The notes beneath the pieces were generated by a model. The model did no database searches and was not told the DNA's origin. It saw only the letters and a list, made by a program, of their open reading frames with translations. 64,000 nucleotides of DNA from Telmatactis stephensoni (taxonomy: Eukaryota > Cnidaria > Anthozoa > Actiniaria > Isophelliidae). The translations under genes were made by a program, and so were the position numbers. The stretch is taken from contig JALIZF010001864.1 of assembly GCA_029948255.1 (NCBI GenBank), positions 186,001 to 250,000 on the forward strand, written 5' to 3'. Positions 57,798 through 64,000 of the stretch are shown here, in pieces; position 1 is the first letter of the stretch, and every line of letters starts with the position of its first letter.

Positions 57798-60340
57798 CTC
57801 TTTTTTCATTGCAATGTACTTTAAACTGGACATCAAGCAAGGAGCAGTAAAGAAGATGGCATTGTATCAAACAAGGCTAGATATAAAGATGACGTTGTAG
57901 AAGATAAATCTCTGAAACCAAATGGTAGCTAGAAGAACTTGAAATACTGTCATACATATACCCAAGTATCTTTCCTTGTTGACAGTGCAGAGGGGCAGGA
58001 AATTTGTGTTGGTCAACAACAGATTTACTTAGCATTATAGCTGAGCTAAGTGACATTCAGAACACATATACATGTTTTCTATGGTGCATACAGCTTCATT
58101 TGATAACTGTGGAATGAGCGATAAAAATGAAAAAAATGATGTATTCATACTAGTGAGAAACATTCAAAATACGGACATGTGTATAAAAGTGTTCAGTGTG
58201 CAGTCAGGTTCCATGTTAAATTGGAATTATACTTTTGTCTCTGGCTTTTACTTGCTATTAATTTTGTTCAAGAAGTTTCGACTGTAGGTTAACACACCCA
58301 CTGATGAAGACTGTTATTCTACAGTTGAAACGTCTTGAACAAATAGCAAATAAAATCAGAGACAAAAGTATAACAAAAATTTACATACATGTGTTTTGAA
58401 CTTGATCTTAAACTACTTGCTGGTGAAAATTGCAGTGCGGCATAGGATTGTGACCAATGTATTTGCATACTTTTAGTCTTGCTAGCTATCTTTCCACTGG
58501 TAATGATCAGAGATAAGATAAGGCTGTTCTTCATTAATAAAGGATGAGGTCAAAACAGTGGTCATCTGAAGGTACCCAATTTAGATGAGTGGGCTAGTAT
58601 TAACCGGCACCCACCACCTTTAGGAGTAAAATACTGAACTTTGTCATCAAATATCTCGAAAAGTAAATTATATATTGCAGTAATTAATGAACTGTATGTT
58701 CCAATAAGGCATACTAAACAACGTATTTCTATAAATAGGCACTGTAACTATATGCAGTCAGTATTGAGATTTTCAAGGTACCCATTACTGGAGAGGGGGT
58801 ATGTCCCGGTATCCACCACTAGATCTAAACAAATCGGGTTCCTACTTTGGACCTTTGTTTTGACTTCTTCCCTTAGTCTTTTGCTCTTTGGCTTAAATTA
58901 TGAGCTGTAGTAGTAAATCGCAATCGTTGTTGTCTACATTACATTTACCATTGCAGTACGAGGACCTGTATTACAGACTAAAGAAATGTTTATTTATATG
59001 TTTTGACACTAGTGTGAATACATCATTTGACTAGACTTTTAGTAACATAAACAAGTATGGTAATTACGGCAAGTGTGGTAAAGTATAGGCAAGAGTGTGG
59101 TTTGTAGAATGATTTAATACCGAGCTGAAGATACTTTGTGGAAACCACTACTTTATAGACTAAAAAGCAACCAAATTAGCCTCTTCTTTTATGTACATCA
59201 TCACTTTTACTCCAATTCCTTGGGGGCAGTATTTATATATATTTACTGACAGTATAGGATATATAGCTTCTGAGAAGATATTGTGCTTATGCGTACATTT
59301 CTTCTAACAGTATGATTTTCAGACATTTTTTGTTGTATGCTCTCGCTTTCTCCTAAGTAAAAGTGTATGGCATTCATAAGACATTTGAGATTGACAGACT
59401 ACTATGTGAACAGGGTGGAAAGGGGGTATTCTGTGATTCCTGAAAAAAATTGAGCCATGATTCTGGTTGCAATGTGAGAAAAGCTCAAAATTCTGGGCTA
59501 TTTGAAAATCTGCGATCAGTGAATGTAATTAATAAATGCGCAATTATTTTTTATCGGTATCCTCCCTTTACCACTGTGTGTAAACGTATTTAATTTCTAA
59601 CAATTGATTTTTTCTTATTGGACACCTTGCCGGAAGAGAGAATTTACAGACAGTGTGGTGGTAAAAAGTTTTAGTGTAGGTTTGTAAAAGGGTGTCCAAT
59701 GAACAGACATTAACAATTTGTTAGGATTCTGTACATACTTTTAAATGCATTCCTGAAAAACTAGTTCTGAACTATAGTATTCATTAGATAGTTTCTTGCA
59801 CAAGCTGTTTGAGGGGTTGTAATTATAGGAAGAATGCTTCAGGCTCTTTTTGTTATAATGAAAAGAACAGGTGAGAACTACATTTAATGTTTTACCGTCT
59901 CTACCACAAAAACGTTGAAGAAATTCTTTTGCTGCTCTTGCTCTTCTTGATGTTCAATCCTTTGTGATATGATAAGGATTGGCATACGAAAACACTAGTA
60001 AAGTGTCCTGAAACAAAAGTTTATATTTTGAGATGTGGTGAGGATAATGCCTATGACTGACGAGCCGAGTTATGTCCAGGAGATAATACTGAATAGTTAG
60101 GAGTCATGGTGTGTGTGTATATACACTGTATAATTGATTTTTCCCGTGGTGACGTGTAACTATGATAATTATTCTTTCAATCATTCTTGTTCTCTGTATG
60201 CTAAATTTGTAAGACTTACCCAGTAGGTTGTATTTCAATTTTGGAATCAGAAAATTACTCATTTTGTAGAATAACAATGACAATAATTATAACTATTAAA
60301 GTATTTTAAACTATATTAATAGTATGTCTTAATTCTCTTC
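57798..60340. other. 3' flank of LRRFIP gene, no further gene seen
   Basis: Candidate poly(A) signals AATAAA at about 58536 and 59531. It contains the foldback at 58214-58388. The 3' end of the transcript cannot be fixed from sequence. Confidence 0.4.
58214..58388. mobile_element. foldback with hammerhead-like core in its loop region
   Basis: The left arm 58214-58288 and right arm 58318-58388 are imperfect reverse complements (ATACTTTTGTCTCTG with CAGAGACAAAAGTAT, TTTGTTCAAGAAGTTTC with GAAACGTCTTGAACAAA). CTGATGA at 58301-58307, an ACTGT/ACAGT stem and GAAAC at 58327-58331 follow the order of a hammerhead ribozyme core, then GTC. Confidence 0.55.
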
Positions 60341-60345
60341 TCTCT

Positions 60346-60520
60346 CTTCTCTTCTCTTCTCTTCTCTTCTCTTCTCTTCTCTTCTCTTCTCTTCTCTTCT
60401 CTTCTCTTCTCTTCTCTTCTCTTCTCTTCTCTTCTCTTCTCTTCTCTTCTCTTCTCTTCTCTTCTCTTCTCTTCTCTTCTCTTCTCTTCTCTTCTCTTCT
60501 CTTCTCTTCTCTTCTCTTCT
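60346..60520. repeat. CTTCT pentanucleotide microsatellite
   Basis: About 35 uninterrupted CTTCT units, flanked by CT-rich sequence. Long open frames on the minus strand (Glu/Lys/Arg repeats) are an artefact. Confidence 0.97.
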
Positions 60521-60549
60521 CCTCTCTCTCTCTCTTCTTTCTCTTCTCA

Positions 60550-62875
60550 TCTCATCTAGGCCTTACAATTTCCTGTCGAATTTTTTCTAGCATATTCCTA
60601 TTTGCTATTAGAAACAAAAAGTTATGACTCATACACGCACGTACAAGTAGGAAAATAAGTAACGTCACCAGCCTATGAGTTCCTGTATCGTACATCTGGT
60701 GATTAACAGGTGTAATGTATTGCAAAACTAGAAATTTACTGTGACTTGTTTAATTGATGGTCTATTTGCGCCAATAATTATATCCATCGACATCGAATGT
60801 TAAAGGAAAATTCAAGTCATCATCTCAATGCACTTTGTCGCTACCCATCCTTTTGTAAGTTTTATACGCTTTTTCCTGTTTTTTTTTTTCATCCAGAATT
60901 TAGTGCGTAGATCAAAACATAAAGTAACTATTCCTGCGTTGTACCGATATCGTTAATCCTTATAAGATAAATCGGAAATGGATAGAAATACTAGTGTTCG
61001 GGAATTCTGTAGTCAGTATATAAAAATGTTTTTACTTAAATCAGATCTAAAAATGGAATATATTATGGGAAATACAAGTTCAAGTTCACAATTTCCCTGT
61101 TTAATAGAGACTGGTGGAAGAGTGGGATGGGGTGTTCCTGTCGGTTTGAAAGTTACTATCAAATGCTATCTGTTAGGCCGGGGCGTTAAGAGATCCATAT
61201 GGTAGACAGGTAGAAAATGTTCGATGTCGGAGCTCAATTTTTAAATTACCGACAAGCAACGCCAACTATCATGAACTTACAGGCATTATTCACAAGGCAG
61301 AACAGGGGTTGAGGTGGACGGGTTTTTTTTGCGCAATAACAGATTTTGTATTAGAAAGTCTTTTAAACTCAGATTATGCTGGATATTTTTCAATTAAAGC
61401 TTTTTGTTAGCTGTTATTAAAATTGTTGTTTGTAATATATATTGACGACAAATTAAAGATGCTGGCCGGGGTGTCTAGAACTTTTATTGTACTAAAACAG
61501 GCAGCACAACGCCCTTAGAAGCCGTAAGATTGTAAATAAACATTCAGGGTGCTTAGTACTTTGACAAGCATTTTTATTTGCAATGTAAAATAAACATTAC
61601 TAGTTTTTGCGGTGTCAAAAATCGGAACTAAACGATTACACCATAATCAGCCAATCAGGACGCTTTATTTTGCACATGTCAGAATGTCTGCCAAATTAAT
61701 TAGTTCTGCGCCTTTCGGCTAAAAACATAAAGCCATCTTGAATTTCTTTGTGTCCATTTCTATTTTTTTCGACCAGAAAGCTGGTAGTTTAGACTTGTTT
61801 AAAATGTTAACGTAGAATAGAGATATTATAAAGAGATTTCAAGTTTGAATTTGTGAGATTGGCGTGGAAAGCACTGACATATCTGTGAAAGATTTCATCT
61901 TGAAAGACATGGGAGATTTGGTCGTCTTCTCTGTCTGTTTTATCTCTCCAAGAAACGAATTGGAACCCTAAAAGGCTAGAGGATGAGTCTCAATACAAAA
62001 GTAAGTAAGTCGTAGACTAGAAAGCACCAAGTTTAGACTAAAATCGTTAGTTATTCAAAGTGAGCTTACATCGTGGGCTGATGAGGCCGACAAAGTTCAA
62101 GGTTTCAACTGTACGAGTACAAGTTCCTTTTTGTTGAAAAGCCCGTCTGGTAGCTGGAATTCTGCTACAGTCTTCCGCTCAGACATTTTGTGTACCTTGA
62201 ATATCGTCCTTTCAATTCATGGTACTATAAATAACAATGATGAACTGAACACTGAATCGACTTAGGTGCAGTTCAACTTTTGTTTTCGATCTCGACGAAG
62301 TTCATCGGAGAACGGGCAATAATTATTATGGACTAGTTTTTCCATGCACTAAAATTATTTTGACCTTATAATTTGTCATCCATGACTTTAAATGAATGAT
62401 TTAATTTCCTTAGTATTAAACCAATTGAAAAAGTTTAGAGGTTGTTTGAAAGCAAACAGTAGGTTTTCTGGCGGTTATTTGTACAAATCATAAGCCGAGG
62501 CGAAGAATACGTGGTTGGTGATCTCCCTCGAAATCCATCTATTCCATGGCTATAAGCGAGGGTTTTTACCTAGATAGGTATTCCTTTTGTGACTTTTCTT
62601 ATTTTTTTTCAAGTCCAAAAAGTATCGAGTGTATCGTTTTATGGCTATAGCCTTGATTCAACGTCCGGTATTATTGTTTGGTCACGTGATCTTAATAACA
62701 CTTTCACTCTGCACGTCTTCAATCCCCATAATTAAAACGTTTTTTCATCTTCATGTAAAATGTTTTAATGTTAGCAAAATTCAATTCCTTTCCTTCTTGT
62801 TTCTCTTTCATTCTTGTTTTCTGATTATCATCTGATATATTTAGGTTGGTTTCCATTCAAAATTATTTCACATTC
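60550..62875. other. intergenic, no supportable gene
   Basis: A possible first exon ends at AATACAAAA|GTAAGTAAG (about 62000), preceded by an ATG at 61983, with a CCAATCAG motif about 330 nt upstream. This is too weak to call a gene. No other feature. Confidence 0.35.
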
Positions 62876-62880
62876 AAATT

Positions 62881-62940
62881 GGGGGGGGGGGGGGGAGGGG
62901 GGAAGGAGAGGGGGAGGGACAGGGGGAGAGCGGGGGGAGT
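62881..62940. repeat. G-rich tract
   Basis: A run of about 15 G followed by GGGAGGGACAGGGGGAGAG-type sequence, with G-quadruplex potential on the + strand. Confidence 0.8.
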
Positions 62941-63632
62941 ATACCATGCACGATATATTTTCCGTCGGAATTTCTTTTGTTCAAACAATAGATATGCCGA
63001 ATTCTATAGAACGACAATACAATAGAATACAAAAGGATAGAATACATTAGAATACATAATTCTACCCCTCAACAATAGATAACAATGCATACAAACGAAT
63101 ATATCGAGCACCATATGGGGGGGAGAGGGGGTACCTTCTTTTTAATGCTGGAGGTATATGAAAGGGGATAAATGAAAGAGCATCTTTTGCTTCCAAAATA
63201 CATAAAATGTTTCTGTCTGCACTGATCTGCTCTCTTTAGGGCCTAAAAATTGCTGACTTCAAGGTTGAGCAACCTTGAGCATGCTCAGATAGAGATTGCA
63301 CAACTATCACAACAAGCTTAGTTTTCACTGTCCTCACTAAAAGGCTCAGCAGAAGTGTTCTAAGGTCTACCTACTAATTGGTACAAAGAAAGATGCATTT
63401 TCAAATTCATCTGGATTAAGTCTGGTATTCATAATTGACTGATTTAGTGGATGCTAAAGCAACATATGCAGACTCAGTGTTGAACTTTGGGAAAGAAAGC
63501 AGTGGACAGTGTTTTTGTGCATTACTGAATCTGTATATATATTGCTTCTACTTCTGTCACTACTAGTGGAAACCAGGCCATAAGTGTAGCCTTAATATAG
63601 AGGTTTTATGAATGGGAGTATCCCACTGAGTG
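62941..63632. other. intergenic, no gene seen
   Basis: A G-rich TATGGGGGGGAGAGGGGGTACC at 63114-63134 resembles an end of the CCCGGGG-family elements. Nothing else. Confidence 0.35.
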
Positions 63633-63639
63633 CTAGAAA

Positions 63640-63950
63640 TTATCTTTCAACTGATGTACCAATTTCATTGAAAAGTATGTGAAAGGTGGTACCATTTTCA
63701 TTGAAAGTTTTTGAAAGGTGTACTTTTTTCCTTGAATGGTATACAAAAGGCATGTTATTTTCATTGAAAGGTATGTAAATGGAATACCATTTTCATTGAA
63801 AGATATATAAAGGGGTACCATGCATTTTCATTACAATGTATATAGATGGGAAACCGTTTTCATTGAAAGGTATGTAAAGGGGTACCATTTTCATTGAAAG
63901 GTATAAATGGGATCATACAATAAATTTTCATTGAAAGGTATATTATGTAC
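63640..63950. repeat. degenerate tandem repeat of about 36 bp
   Basis: About eight units of the form TTTCATTGAAAGGTATGTAA followed by AGGGGTACCAT. The unit recalls the interior repeats of 13649-13980, so it may be the inside of a larger related element that began near 63114. Confidence 0.7.
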
Positions 63951-64000
63951 TTGTCAGACGAGAAAATATTTGGCTTGAGGTCATATCAACAAATGACCAA

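Noticed and set aside
60329..60550. Glu/Lys/Arg repeat protein
   Set aside because: Translation of the CTTCT microsatellite.

Overview
The window is animal nuclear DNA. Coding density is low, the intergenic DNA is AT-rich, and genes are either intronless receptors or split by GT-AG introns. The best guess is an anthozoan cnidarian (coral or anemone). Evidence is a cluster of intronless rhodopsin-class receptors with short N termini, a secreted protein with two ShK-type six-cysteine domains, an LRRFIP-family coiled-coil gene, and very many small foldback/MITE elements. Genus cannot be assigned from the sequence alone.

Layout. 0.8-32.2 kb: three related class A GPCR genes, all on the + strand and about 14-16 kb apart (815-1954, 16830-17996, 30989-32171). 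The first two are close tandem duplicates. The third is more diverged and carries a one-base frameshift before TM7. All three have a 3' splice acceptor just upstream of the start codon, so each probably has a non-coding first exon joined to a single coding exon. Between them lie a decayed CR1/L2-type LINE (about 2.7-4.0 kb) and many inverted-repeat elements, several with recognisable target-site duplications.

34.8-39.8 kb: a partly duplicated non-coding block that contains a tandem array of about 170-200 bp units and a later MITE insertion. It is followed by a three-coding-exon gene for a 99-residue secreted double-ShK protein. 39.5-41.7 kb: foldback elements, including one with a perfect 8-bp target duplication, and a perfect 26-bp hairpin. 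41.98-42.94 kb, - strand: a 317-residue single-exon gene of unrecognised family. 44-48 kb: repeats, including a SINE-like unit, a decamer minisatellite element and an 841-bp terminal-inverted-repeat element.

48.5-57.8 kb: a complete 14-exon LRRFIP (leucine-rich-repeat Flightless-interacting protein) gene, 385 residues, with all intron phases consistent. Its introns hold a 17-bp minisatellite, MITEs and two adjacent palindromes. 57.8-64.0 kb: no supportable gene. It holds a foldback with a hammerhead-like core, a pentanucleotide microsatellite, G-runs and a degenerate tandem repeat.

The genes do not form a pathway. The receptors are a local family expansion, and the others are unrelated neighbours. 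The most notable non-gene signals are two MITE families with 8-bp target duplications, the hairpin downstream of the orphan gene, the hammerhead-like motif at 58.3 kb, and the 841-bp element with its internal acidic-tailed reading frame.
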